Assembly: GCA_008933995.1 (NCBI GenBank)
Contig: WARS01000014.1
Span: 8,107,192-8,171,191 of the forward strand
DNA: 64,000 nucleotides
From: Datnioides undecimradiatus
Taxonomy: Eukaryota; Chordata; Actinopteri; Lobotiformes; Datnioididae
Direction: 5' to 3'
Part shown: positions 12,927 to 24,135 of the stretch, piece after piece
Position numbering within the stretch: the stretch's first letter is position 1
Layout of the letters: each line of letters starts with the position of its first letter
Notes under the pieces: model-generated
The model's database searches: none
The model's input: the letters and a program-made list of their open reading frames with translations, nothing else
What the model was told of the DNA's origin: nothing
Made by a program: the position numbers and the translations under genes

Positions 12927-13088
12927 ACGTACATACAGTGGCACATGCAGATGCTCACACATGCAGCACTTACACCGGTGCATGGGCGAATGCGCCGAGC
13001 CTTGCACGCACAAGCGCACACACACAAAGGTCAGGGTTTGCCTGATGTGTACTGATGCTGGAACCAGTTAGAGGTATCTGAAAGAGTC

Positions 13089-13090
<2 letters not shown>

Positions 13091-13126
<36 letters not shown>
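13091..13126. repeat. (TG)18 microsatellite
   Basis: A pure TG run of 36 bases. With the CA tract 165 bases upstream it forms a potential long inverted repeat. Confidence 0.96.
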
Positions 13127-13131
<5 letters not shown>

Positions 13132-13875
13132 GGTTTACTGAGCTGTATCCTCAGCATCTGTGCTGCTTTGTTGTCAGGTTTACAATAAAAAGTCACCCGG
13201 TGACGTTTTCAACCTGCAGCTTTTGGCCATGGCCGCCGTCCAGAGCCCTGATCCCACAGGTGCCAGCGAGGCAGGAACCGTCCGGGGTCTTCGCCCAGCG
13301 AGCCGATGACCAACAGAAAGAATCCGCTGCACCTGTTTTGTTTTTTTTTATTGTAGTTGTTGTTGTTTTTTTCCGTAATATTTCAGTAAATTTACACAGA
13401 AACTTTAGCTCCTCTCCCGTTGGCAGCCGTCTCTTGTTGTTCTCTGCCGCGTCTCCTGCCGAGCTTTATACAAAAAGACTTTAGCTTGGATCCAGCCTCT
13501 GAGTCATCTCTCTGCTTGGGTCCAGAATGTACAGGGATACTTATTTTAGGCGATAAAATAAAAGAAAGCCACATCAAGCGGCACAGACCACAAACTGGGA
13601 CGCGGGGCCGCTCGGTCGGCCGTCAGTCAGCGTGGCCTGTCTCACACAGCGTTAACCCCTAACTCTGAATGCGTCGGACGCTCCAGCCCTGAGTGCACCT
13701 AGGCAACGTAACACTCAAAATCCCGCGCGGTGATTCATAGTGTGAGTGACACCAAATGAAACTGAATGGGAAAACAACAATTACCTACTTAAGGCCTGAG
13801 TGGATTGAAAAACAAACAAACAAAAAGGGATTCGAGATTTTCAACGAGTCAGTCAGTCATGACGATCATGCATGC
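13127..13875. other. Unique noncoding stretch
   Basis: A GC-richer segment (13200-13320 and 13590-13640 carry several CpG) with one T-rich run at 13340-13370. The plus-strand frame 13092-13484 begins inside the TG microsatellite and has no domain, so it is not called. Confidence 0.5.
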
Positions 13876-14050
13876 ATTGTACTGTATGTGGCCAAAAGTA
13901 CTGGGACGGCCAAACAAAGCATGTGGATTCACACCAGTTTACTGATTCTGAACACATCGTTGGAAACCACGGCATTAATGTACGTCTCCAACGGCCCCCG
14001 CTCCTCCGGTTTCAGCCTTTTTCCATCCACTGTTGGAGCGTTAATGTATT
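13876..14050 (+). mobile_element. Fish interspersed repeat fragment (GGCCAAAAGTA type)
   Basis: Begins with TGTATGTGGCCAAAAGTACT, a phrase I know from a very abundant ray-finned fish repeat whose consensus reads roughly TGGCCAAAAGTATGTGGAC. The later parts also follow that repeat in order: a CTGAACA segment, CCACGGCATTAATGTA, a CTCC-rich segment, and GTTGGAGCGTTAATGT at the right end. I infer a decayed DNA-transposon-derived or MITE-like copy. I cannot assign the superfamily without a library, and no flanking duplication was identified. Confidence 0.6.
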
Positions 14051-14905
14051 TAAATGAAACCATTTCAAGACCAAAAAAACTTTTTTTTTTTTCATTAGAA
14101 TTTTTGCCAGCTTCATCTTGAAAAATTAAAAAAAAATAATTTTAATAAGAAAAACCAAGGGAAAACTAAATTTCTCAACAGGACTGGGTGCCCAGTTCAA
14201 ACCATCTGAGGACAAGGGTGGGGAATGAGAGTGTTAGTGAAACCGGGTGCCATTCGAGTTCCCAGTTAAGTTCTTAGCCGGTTCTTGACACCAAACTGGG
14301 CTGTTAACTTGCACAATCGCATTCACCGTGGTTGTGAGCAGAGTTTTACAACTTTGAGCAGGAAAACTATGAGGAAAGTTTAAAAAAAAAAGAACCATAC
14401 TTACTCATCTTGAGGCCTCTCAGGCGGGAGCGACTGGTCCAAAGCGTCCGCAGGTGCTGTTTATGATGTGATTATGCTTCCCATCACTGGAACTAAAGGG
14501 TCACATGCACATAAATAAACACACGAGCTTCTCTTCAGACGCGTTCCACTTTAACGTCGCATCCCGCGAGCTGTCATCACAGACTCCAGCGGCATCACGC
14601 TGCTTGTTTTGAAGCCAGTGAACGTGAATCCGTTCTCCCACCTCCCGCGCGCATCTGAAAAGTGATTTGCAAGTTTTATTATCTCCTAACCTTTTCCGTC
14701 GACTCGCACCTGAAAGAAAACACACCCGCGCACCTCTGCGGATGCTTCCTTTTAATCTTATCCCGACAATTGGCTTGTGCCGGATGCGTCTCCTGATGAG
14801 TACGGCGCCCCTCCTGCCCCGCCGCCGTCACTGCGCCCAATTGGAGCGGAACAAAGTGTGAAGTCTGTGCGTGTTTAACTAAATACTTCAGGCCCATTAG
14901 GGGCC
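14051..14905. other. Unique noncoding stretch
   Basis: A- and T-rich homopolymer runs at 14076-14093 and 14127-14140, then ordinary unique DNA. A GC-rich segment at 14760-14860 contains CAATTGG and CCAATTGG words near its two ends. No gene is supported. Confidence 0.5.
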
Positions 14906-14924
14906 AAAAAAAAAAAAAAAAAAA
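14906..14924. repeat. A19 homopolymer
   Basis: Nineteen consecutive A. No transposon body or flanking duplication was recognised upstream, so I do not call it a retroposon tail. Confidence 0.95.
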
Positions 14925-14970
14925 GAAAAGCTTTGAAAGCAGAAGAAAAAAGTCAAATTGAAGTCGGTCC

Positions 14971-15024
14971 AAAATTACTGCAGAGATTTGCCATCTGAAA
15001 ATTACCACAGAGATTTACCGCCTG
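14971..15024. repeat. 27-bp tandem duplication (2 copies)
   Basis: Two adjacent 27-base units, 14971-14997 and 14998-15024, match at 22 of 27 positions. Both start AAAATTAC, share CAGAGATTT in the middle and end CTG. The following bases GGTAATTG hint at the start of a third, degraded unit. Confidence 0.8.
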
Positions 15025-15345
15025 GTAATTGCTTGGTGTTGTTGCCGCTTGTGTGTGTGTGTGTGTCCAGCTCATTCTTTAGTGTATCTAAGTCTACATC
15101 CTTCATTGCACGTGTTTGCATACGTGAGCGCGCCTCTGAGGTCATATCTCGGTGCCATCGGTCTCCAGACACCAGAAGGCTGTAATTGTGTGTGTGTGCG
15201 CGTCCATACGTGTGCGCTCCTGTGTGTGTGTGTGTCTCAGGCAGAGCTTAATTGAATAGGAGGTAAAGGCCATGGTGTCCCCCTATGGTGCAGACTCTAA
15301 ATGTAGCCTCACTGGTGAGGAACCAAGGGGAAATCGAGCTTAGAG

Positions 15346-15351
<6 letters not shown>

Positions 15352-15377
<26 letters not shown>
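15352..15377. repeat. (GA)n microsatellite
   Basis: A GA run of about 26 bases that passes into GGGA repeats to about 15390. It belongs to a purine-rich plus strand that also holds the longer GA tract at 15531. Confidence 0.93.
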
Positions 15378-15383
<6 letters not shown>

Positions 15384-15526
15384 AGGGAAAGAGGGCGAGA
15401 TGACTATAAATTTGACATTCCTCAGAGAGTTTGAATAGAGGGACCGACAAAGAAAGGGAGCGTAGCTAAATGCGGGCTCCCCGGTGAGACGGAACGAGTT
15501 TTAGAGAAAAGAAAACGGGAGCGATG

Positions 15527-15530
<4 letters not shown>

Positions 15531-15571
<41 letters not shown>
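15531..15571. repeat. (GA)20 microsatellite
   Basis: A pure GA run of about 41 bases. Long mirror-symmetric purine tracts like this can form triplex DNA. Confidence 0.97.
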
Positions 15572-15574
<3 letters not shown>

Positions 15575-15881
15575 ATCTAAATGTGTCTCTCCCCAGCGAG
15601 CGGGCTCCGAGACCAGGGGAGCTGTCCTTGGTTCTGAATAAGCCTCTGGCAGAGAACCAAGTCAAGCAGTTAGCATTGAGCACATCGCGCGGGGCTGAGG
15701 GCTCGCACACACCACCGCTCTGTCATTGTCTCGCTGCCTTCATACACACACCCCCCCCACAACAGCACCCACCCGATCACCTCGCCCCGTGTTTGTCGCA
15801 GGGAGGTGACACGAACAGTAAGTGCGTGGCTCAGGCTGCAGCTGGCGGCAGGTGTTACAGCCTTGACATTCAGTCACAAGT

Positions 15882-15883
<2 letters not shown>

Positions 15884-15922
<39 letters not shown>
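15884..15922. repeat. (AC)19 microsatellite
   Basis: A pure AC run of about 39 bases, interrupted once at its right end by CATACAC. Confidence 0.97.
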
Positions 15923-15927
<5 letters not shown>

Positions 15928-16006
15928 TAAACTCACCTGTGCCACACCTCTCTGCACCTGCAGTGGACACTTCACACACATCCTCACCACTGGACCACCT
16001 GTTCCT

Positions 16007-16482
16007 CCTCTTTATTCTGCTCACTGTTATTATTATTTTGTCATTTCGCTCACTGGTTTTGTTGTTCTCCTCGCAGTTTGTTGTTGTTTTGTTTTGCTGT
16101 TTTTGTTGTTTCGTCGTTTCCGCTCATTGTTTTTATTATTTATTCTGCTTACTTTTCTGTTTCGTTATGTTTTCTCACTGGTTCCGCTCGCTGTTTTTGT
16201 TGTTCCGCTCACTGTTTTTTTTTGTGGTTTTGCTCACCATTGTTGATGTTTTCTGTCTTTGTTGTTCCACTCACTGTTTGGGTTGCGTTGTTATTTTTCT
16301 CACTAGTTGTGTAAATTCGGTCCCTGTTTGTTGTTGTTTGTTGTTCTGTTCACTGTTTTTTGTTATTTCGCTCACTGCTTTTGTTGTTCTCCTCGCAGTT
16401 TGTTGTTGTTTTGTTTGCTGTTTTTGTTGTTTCGTTGTTTCTGCTCACTGTTTTTATTATTCTGCTTACTTTTCTCTTATTA
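16007..16482. repeat. Minisatellite with higher-order structure
   Basis: About 475 bases built from variants of a roughly 20-base unit with consensus TTTGTTGTTCCGCTCACTGT. On top of this lies a higher-order repeat. A block of about 119 bases at 16041-16159 reappears, almost unchanged, at 16363-16476 (offset 322), including the rare words CTCCTCGCAGTTTG and TCTGCTTACTTTTCT. The stretch stays open in several plus frames, giving hydrophobic Phe/Leu/Val/Cys-rich translations of up to about 220 codons. Those are composition artefacts, not proteins. Confidence 0.88.
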
Positions 16483-18254
16483 TACACGCAATTTTGGGAT
16501 TTATTTTTTGGGGGGGGGGTTGTTTCACTGCACCATTTCAACTTTTCCGGCTCCACCGTTTACTATATTTGCAAACTAGATGTGCGCACTGTACGTAAAT
16601 GCAAAAAAAAAAAAAAACAATTAAAAAAGAAATGATCCCCACACGAGTGATGAGTGACTTGACACTAGTGAACTTTTCAGAAACATTCCTCTCTTTCTGT
16701 GCAGAAGGGAATTTTAATTTTTGTGCCAAAAATCATTGATGTGCATTGACAAAAAAAAAAAACCCCAAACCATAAAAACAGAAAGAAATGGCGAAAATGA
16801 AGCGCGTGTACAACAGTATCAACATTTTTCCCCTCCATATCAAATCTGCTGCGCCGGTACACTGCGGTGCCGCGCCGACTTCATGTGAATAACTGTTATT
16901 TCGGGAATTTTCAATTATTTATCCGTCGGCTTTCTGTGTACGTAGAGTTTGAAGATTGGATTAGGGTGAACTCTGCACAGAGGTGGGGAGCGTTTGATGT
17001 TACACATACCAGAGAATCCTGGAGGAACAGCAGCGTTGTGTCATAACGCACATGAAGATACAGAGGCCAGGATTACCTCCCTCTGTCCCTTTGTGCTGTG
17101 TCTACTGTGTCTATAGCACCACAGCCTCCTCCAAGCCTGTTTGTTTTAAACTGAGGACATAAATCCTTAAAACTGGTCATAAATATAATTATATTGTTCT
17201 TTTTTAATTTCCAGAAACAGCGAGACACTGTAGTTTTTCAGCAAACGTTACTCAGACAGGAGGAAATGATGCACCCGGGGACGATTTTCAGGAGCAGATT
17301 AATCCGCCGGTGCTCTGGTGAGTCGTGTGGGGCAGCAGGACGGTGTGTGTGTGTGTGTGTGTGTGTATAAAATAGTTTGCACAAGGCCTGAGCTCTGTGG
17401 AATAAAACAAATCGGGCTTTGGTTACACTCGCAGTACTTGTCAGAAGGATGGAATTGGATGACAAAATGAAAAATATGGAATATTACCAGACTTATCTAT
17501 GGAAAATGACTGATACTAAGTTTAAAGTATTGCATCTTAACAGCTCCTTAACTTCAACATTCAACATGCCCTCAGACTGTTCCTGGACTTCATTAGTTCC
17601 CCCCAGTTGTGGGTCAGGAACATCCAAACTGTGCGCTCAGGTGTAGTGATATCTATCGGCTCTCTGCCCTCTGCTGATAAAATGTTCACATTTCTGATAC
17701 TGTTTACTTCTTTTTTTTTTTTTTTTTGCAGCTTGGGAGCAACATTTATCGGACGCGCCCTCGCCCTCTGCTGTTTTTTCCCCAACTTTCGTACCAATCT
17801 CGTCTCCTGCGCCTCTGCGGCGAAGCTGCATTTTGCCTCGCTGCTACACTTCCCCGACCCGCTGATTTGAACATGGTAAAAGCTATTGAGGTGAAAACAA
17901 GGTCACGACCTGGTGGATGTTCAGGTGGGTGGATAGGAATTCCATTATTAGGTCCAACACAAACACTTTCCTGCAGACTGTGAACACATCTGACCATGTC
18001 TGGACAGTATAGAGAACCAGGAAACATTTAAAGGCAAACACCCATTGTCCTGTATTGTCTTGTGATGCTAATGTGCAAGACTAACTTCCTGCCCAAAGCT
18101 CCTGTGCTTAGATTATGAAAAATAAATAATACTTAGAGCTTCTAAACACTTAAAAAGCATCTTCCTCACAAATTACGAACAATTTATGTAATATGTATAT
18201 TTTTAACATTTTCTTATTATTTCTTTTGTTTGTTTGATTGCTTTTGGGTTTTCT
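16483..18254. other. Unique noncoding stretch with simple tracts
   Basis: Contains G9-10 at about 16510, an A15 run at 16603-16617, a further A run near 16750-16761, a (GT)12 microsatellite at 17343-17367, and T17 at 17711-17727 followed by GCAG. That last site resembles a splice acceptor, but no exon-like frame continues from it. No gene is supported. Confidence 0.55.
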
Positions 18255-18337
18255 TTCCTCTAGAAACATCTGGCAGGCCAAATCGATCTTTATGATTGGC
18301 CAGCTTTGGCTCACGAGCCCCACTTTGGGCAGCCCTG
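18255..18337 (-). mobile_element. hAT transposon terminal fragment
   Basis: Read on the minus strand from 18337, the sequence starts CAGGGCTGCCCAAAGTGG, a typical hAT terminal inverted repeat. It continues with GGCTCGTGAGCC and ends in CTGGCAGATGTTTC-like sequence, the arrangement known from hAT ends in vertebrates (CAGGGnTG-CCAAA, then GGCCCG-rich, then a CCAGATGTTT-like word). The opposite terminus and an 8-bp duplication were not found, so this is probably a relic of one end. Confidence 0.55.
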
Positions 18338-19587
18338 GTCTGGTTGTTGGAGTGTGTGACGCTGCAACACCCATGTGTCCCGTCCTGCTAAGTGTCTCAT
18401 AATAGCCCTGAAACTCATTCAGCCTAGAATTCGCGAGAGCGCCAAGCCTCGGTGGTCTCACGTCTTCCAGATGCAGCGCAACATTCCAAGTCCTCAGACG
18501 TTTGATTAGATGCTCTTATTGCAAAACTCACAAAGAACATTAAGTAATCCTCTATGCTGTGCACACTGGATTATGGAGACACCCTCTCTTGCTCATGCCG
18601 CGGTCACTAACAGGGTAGGTTCACACATTGTCAAGTCTGTGTTGGAGCAACGGTTTTGGTTCACTGGAACAACAATGAGCTGGAAGACGCTCTGCAGGTC
18701 TGAGGCAGATGTCAGCTGATGATTCTGTTGTTCGAGAGGCCCTTTATACCACGGCTGATAAATATTGCTTGTAAATGTAAATGTTTACATGTAAAAGCTT
18801 GTTTTTGGGTGGTTTTGTCATTATATAGAAGCAAGAAGACAGCAGAAACAGCCCTGTTTCCCAAAAAGGTCAGCGTCTCACAAGGGAAGGTGAAACGGGC
18901 TGAAATCACAGGTTGACCGTCGTCAGTTGACCTCAGCTCTGATTCAGCGCGTTCGGATTTCTCACTTGATGTCGCGTAGCTGTTGTGAAGTGTCACCCTC
19001 CAACCAGAGTGGCCCCTAATTAGGATTCAGACAAGTGTCCGGGGGCTCTTGGCCACTAAATGGACCCAGGGGATGCGAGGAGATGACGGAGGCTGGCTGG
19101 AGTTTGTCTGTGTTGACAGAGCAGAGAGAGGGAGAGGGAGGAGAAACATGAAGAAGGGGTTGATCTAACTTGTTTGTTTGGACCACACAGCTTCCTCTTC
19201 ATGCATGGGTTCACATTTTGTCGCTGCCTCCGCCGCTGCTGCGCCACCGGCGTTGAAAAAGCGGCCAGACAAAGCTCAAACATATGTCAGGCTTCGCTAT
19301 TAAAAATGAAACAGCGGCGTAAAAAAATAAACAGAGTTTCAAGGTTTGACTTTGTGGCTGCGTGTCGGCCTGAGTCGCCTGCCACCGCCGCATCCCCACC
19401 CCCGCCACCCGACTGTCTCCTCAACTGTCCATCCATCCATCAAGCGGCTGAATAAAATGAAGACGAAATGCTCAGAAACAACCTCCATGGGGGGGGGGGG
19501 CAGCTGGGAAAACAAAGACATCGCCTGGCAACTGTTTCTAGTAATAGTCGCCGGCGCCTCAGCCAAAGCCGGGGCTGTATTTCAGTG
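18338..19587. other. Unique noncoding stretch
   Basis: No supported gene. A run of about ten G lies near 19491-19500, and GC-rich proline-like sequence at 19370-19430 stays open in two frames without a domain. Confidence 0.5.
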
Positions 19588-19718
19588 CTAATATTTCAGC
19601 GCCGCTCATATTAGCCCACCTCGCCAATATTTTAGCAATCATATTAACCTTGCCAGCCAACATCTCTGTATTTATATTAGCCTCGCCGGCCAATATTTTA
19701 GCATTATATCAGCCACAT
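19588..19718. repeat. 33-bp minisatellite, about 3 full copies
   Basis: Units start at about 19607, 19640 and 19674 (33, 34 and 32 bases), with partial units on both sides. Each unit begins (C)ATATTA and contains a GCC-rich segment followed by AATATTTTAGCA or a diverged form. The middle copy is the most changed. No coding frame is preserved. Confidence 0.75.
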
Positions 19719-19948
19719 TGCATCTGTTCAGTGTCCCAACATTTGAATTCCTGTGTGCCCGACTCCCCCTCCCTCCCCTCCCCTCCTCCCCCCAAACATA
19801 ACCTCCTTTCTGCTCCCTGCGCCGGCCAAGGAGCCATCGTTTTACGGCCAGGAACAGTAAATTACCAGAAGTAGCCTTTTCTCCGTTTTAATGGGCATCT
19901 TATAGACGAGTGGGAAGGGGAGAAAAGGCGGGCCTGCCTGTGGAAAAT

Positions 19949-19963
19949 CCCCCCCCCCCCCCC
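19949..19963. repeat. C15 homopolymer followed by A6
   Basis: Fifteen C followed directly by six A. The same C-run then A-run pattern recurs at 48154-48175. Confidence 0.93.
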
Positions 19964-22900
19964 AAAAAACTGTATCTGATTAACAACGGCCCCGGATCGT
20001 GTTCAGCCCCCGTGTTGGAGACATTCAGATGGTTTAATTAACCACGAGCAAAACCCTCAATCTCGCAACGACAATGAAGCCTCTCCAACCTGATCGCTGT
20101 CTGAAACCTCAACCGGAATACAGGCAGGCAGGTGGAGTTTCCTCCTCCGCCAACAATAGGTGCAGTTCGTTCTCTCCTGGGGTCAATATGGCATTGAGGG
20201 ATGTGAATGGGGCCGAGCTCAAAGCATTTATTGTTGCTGCCACCGCGGAGCTCGGCTTACATTGCGCGGCTCTTCGTCTGGGATGATTCTCCGTTTCGTG
20301 TGCTAATTTTCGCAGAAAACGTCTCAGCAGAAGTTGATTTGATCCTCTCTTTCGTTTTTTTATTGCAAGCAGCAGTCACACTGTTCAGCCCCGAGGTGGA
20401 AATCCCCTTTAATGTTTTGGTAAATTAGGAAAATTATCAGGTGAAGCAGAAGGGTAATTTTCCCAGCAGGACGGCCCAAACTGTTCTATCAAAATATTGA
20501 TGGCGCACTGTAGCCGAGACCACTTAAAGGTGGTGACACACATTGGGATCATTTAATTTGATTACTAATGTAATTTGGACACCTGTGCTGACCTGATCAG
20601 GTTGAATAAAGTCCATTACAGTCTGGATCAGTTTGTTTTAGGAGGCTGGCTATAAAATCCCACAGTGTGTAGAGATCACAGATTCTTATTATTTTCTCCT
20701 GTGATCAAGTTGTGGTTCATCATTGATGAAGATCCAGCAAATTCGGATTCCTACGTTTACTTACTTGGTTTTCTGTGAGCGTTCTGCAGCAACTCCTGAC
20801 CTTCTACCTTAAGCTTCGGCTAAAGACAAGACGTCTATGCCATTCTTACTTGGTTCCCTCTGGCTTTGCCTCTCTCTGTGGACAGCGTGCTTCCTTTTTG
20901 TCCATGTCTCTGCAATCAACATGTCAAAATCTAATATTCTCCATCCCTTTGCCTCTTTCTTTTGATATGCCACCACTAATTAGAAATGCAAACTGACTTC
21001 CCTTTTCTGTTTGCATACAGGAACTTGCAGGGTTTCCAGGACCCAACATGTTGTCTTCTCCCCTCTCTGTCTAGACTAATAAGATATATGTATGTTTATG
21101 AAAAAGTGGTTGTTATGCGTGAGGTGTCTGATCTTTGTAGGTTTTAACCTTGTGGGTTTGTACAGCTCCCAGGTTTTCAGGCCAGGGTTAGTTTCAAACC
21201 TGTAACTAGAGTAAAATAAGTCCTACAATCTCCAGGTTGGTTCCAAACCCTTAGTTTGATCTACGTCAATTCCAAACATGTGACCAATACACACAAAACC
21301 CAGTGATGTTGAACATCACAGCATGTCCTGGAATCCATGCACACCCAGTTCCTGTTCTACAGCCCTGCAAATCCATGTCCACATTGACTTGGTCCAACTT
21401 ACAAACTTACCTTCCACTCTGAAGGAGATGCTGTCCATCTTTCATCTCCGCCATATAAAGCTGGAACATGTGAGTCTCCTGTTTATGGATGGACCTTCCC
21501 TTTATGGATCACAGACAGCCAACGTGTTGTTGTGGTGCTGGGGTGGATTTTCCCCTGTAATGAGCAGTCTGCAGTGTCTGTAACCTGCTGGGGAGACCAG
21601 ACATCATTTATACCCAGGGCAAACAAGCCACACAGGCTCTGCTGCCAAAAGCACCATCCATTTAATAGAGACAAGTCAGAGAGAGGGCAGGCTGCATACT
21701 GCCACGCAGCCAGCACTGCACTGCAGAGCCCAGCGAACAGACTGGGGGGCGGGTTAATAAAGCCCATTTATGTGCAATGATTATTTGTTATGAGTTTATC
21801 TGTGAGCGTTTCGAAGTTTCAAGGGGTCCATCCCATTTCCAAAAACAGAGCTTTTACATCTGTCTGTTGAATTATGAAATTGAAAAGCTGTAAAAAAAAA
21901 AAAAAAATAAAAAAAATAAAATTAAGAAGACCAGGATGTAATAAACAGAGCTTTATGGAGAAAGCGGCAACATTTGGACAAGTTCAGAGCGATGTCGGTT
22001 TCTGTTTTCTGACTTGGCAAATGCTGATCAAAATGGACACGACAAAAATGGAGATATCAAAGCCAAATAAAGCCTTTAATTAAACTTTTAATCCAGTTCA
22101 GAGAAATTTTAGATACATTTCGAAGGCAATGCCTTCTACCAACACAGTTTTAGCTAAAATTAAGCATCCTGTTGTAATTGGTGGAAGGCACTTGACCAAC
22201 TGCTTCTTTGTGGACTGTTTATTTGAGCAGTTGAAATAGCCTCTTTAATTATTTTTCCACCCATTTGACTTTAAAAGTGACCCAGGGGATCTTTGAGGGT
22301 TGAACTGCACAGAAAAAGTCCCCTTCTGTCAGAGACTGTGTGTATCTGTTGGGACTGTGTGTAAAGTAAAAGCCACAGACCTTTTGATTTTAAGCTTTTA
22401 TCTTTATTCTGCGACTAAACTTGAATTTTTCCTGTTCGGAACAAAGCGCACAAAAGACATTTTCTTTCTCTCGTGACAGTTTCATTTCCTGACATGTAAA
22501 TTAAAACGGTCAGATGTAAAAGTTTAGAAAGGTAAAACACCGCCCTGGAGACATGTGTGTCAGATCAGAAACCGCTCGTTGGTTGGTTCAAAGGCGAACG
22601 CCAAACAACACGCTTCGTTTGAAGAACCTTTTCTCTGTAGTTATTTAGCTGTGGGGTAGCAAAAAGAGTCTTCAGTTGCAGTGCCTGTGCCAGCAATATC
22701 ACAGAAAACACTGAACCGTGCACTATTGTCCGTATCTAAAGAGGAGGGGGCTGCACAAGTCCAGATCCAACTCATCCTTGACACCAGAGCTGCATTGCAC
22801 AGCTTGATAACCACTGATACCCCCCTTACTGAGTGTCTCCTCCCACTCCGGTTCACAGTGAGTCACCAAAACAGCAAACAAGCACAGGCGAGGAAAGAAT

Positions 22901-23929
22901 CCTTTGTATAGCCAACAAAAATACCACTTGTCTGGCCGACGGAGTCCACCATATGCCATGCCTTGTCATTAAAATAGCCTGTATATGCCTGAATATTGCG
23001 TGAGGAGCCAAACTTCTTTGCTTTGGACTGGTTGGACATAGGCAACTCCCATGTGTGAAGCTGAAGGGCATCGCATGCTGAGCAAACACTCCCGACTAAA
23101 TAAAACCTTTATTTTTTTTAAAAAAAAAGAAAAGAAAAGCACAATCTGTTTTAAGAGTGCGGTATCAGGGTGAAACTCATTTCCTGTGCTGCCCCTTAGT
23201 GTTTTGGCTCGGCCCTTGGCCAAGATGTCCACAGGGACCACGAGGTGAACGGCTTGGCCTGCTGAGCACCTTCAGTTCCTTATTTCTTTATTTCCCAGAT
23301 CATTTCTCTAATATCCGTGGGGGGGGCGTTATGGCCCAGTCCAGTGGCTGCCAATCTCCTCAGAGCAGCAGTACGCTTCGTGCAAGCACAAAAAGTCTGC
23401 AGCCCCGGTTATTGATTGGAAATGTCACATAAAGCTTTCTACATAAGAAATGGTCAATAAAAAGGTAAGCAAACACTGCTCCCAGGCCCCAGTTTCATTA
23501 TCTAAAGGCAACAGAAATGACTGAAAGTCAACAGATTATTTGAGTGTAGCCTCACCTTTATTTATTCAACATTTAAATCGAAGATGCACATTTGAAACAA
23601 AGTAGGTCCTCCATTAGAGGCACCTCTTGCATATATGAAGCTTTATTTTAATTCACAAAAGGGATTTCTTTATATTCCAACTCTTCAAACAAATGACATA
23701 GCTTTTGGTTCCTTCACGTATCAAGGGGATTGTATTCTGCCTCGTGTGCTCACAAGAAAAGAGGAAACAAGAGAAGGCAGAAAGCAGACGAGAAACTCCC
23801 AATAAGCTTCGATAGCACTGCAGATTAAGCAGAGGCCGCAAATGGTGTAGATGGCGGAACTCTGAGCCAAAGAGATAAACCCCTCAGTGATCGTTTCCAA
23901 CAGCTGCAGTGTAGAAGTAATTCCATAAC
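19964..23929. other. Unique noncoding stretch
   Basis: About 4 kb with no supported gene. It includes a perfect 9-bp inverted repeat GCCGAGCTC / GAGCTCGGC (20212-20220 and 20248-20256), an A-rich run at about 21892-21920 and another at 23119-23140. Open frames are all under 100 codons and show no domain. Confidence 0.55.
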
Positions 23930-24135
23930 AATGACACTTCTCTTAAATCCGCACTGATTTTGCACTTACTGATTTGCCCCATTTACCACTTTGTAGCCAA
24001 GTACAGCATAAAGCAATATTATTCCTTTGCTCCATTACCTTTAAACGTTATTCATGACTCATTGACTTGCATGCAAGCGGGGCTGAGAGCAAGAATTTAT
24101 ACATGCATGAGGCTTTGACTTATTTCACAATAACA
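23930..24135. promoter_or_regulatory. Candidate conserved noncoding element
   Basis: Non-repetitive, CpG-poor island with several sequence-specific-looking words: TTTGCACTTACTGATTTGC, AAGCAATATTATTC, GTTATTCATGACTCATTGAC (the TGACTCA core resembles an AP-1 site) and ATTTATACATGCATGAGG. It differs from the simple-sequence-rich surroundings. The regulatory reading is an inference from texture only. Confidence 0.22.

Noticed and set aside
12899-13126. CRISPR-like repeat arrangement
   Set aside because: The repeats are dinucleotide microsatellites with no spacers, and this is eukaryotic DNA.
15939-16598. Hydrophobic plus-strand frame of 219 codons resembling a membrane protein
   Set aside because: It is the T/G-rich minisatellite read in frame. 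Several other frames over the same bases are also open and equally hydrophobic.
17711-17731. T17 followed by GCAG as a splice acceptor
   Set aside because: No branch-like sequence or exon-like frame follows, and homopolymer T runs are common here.
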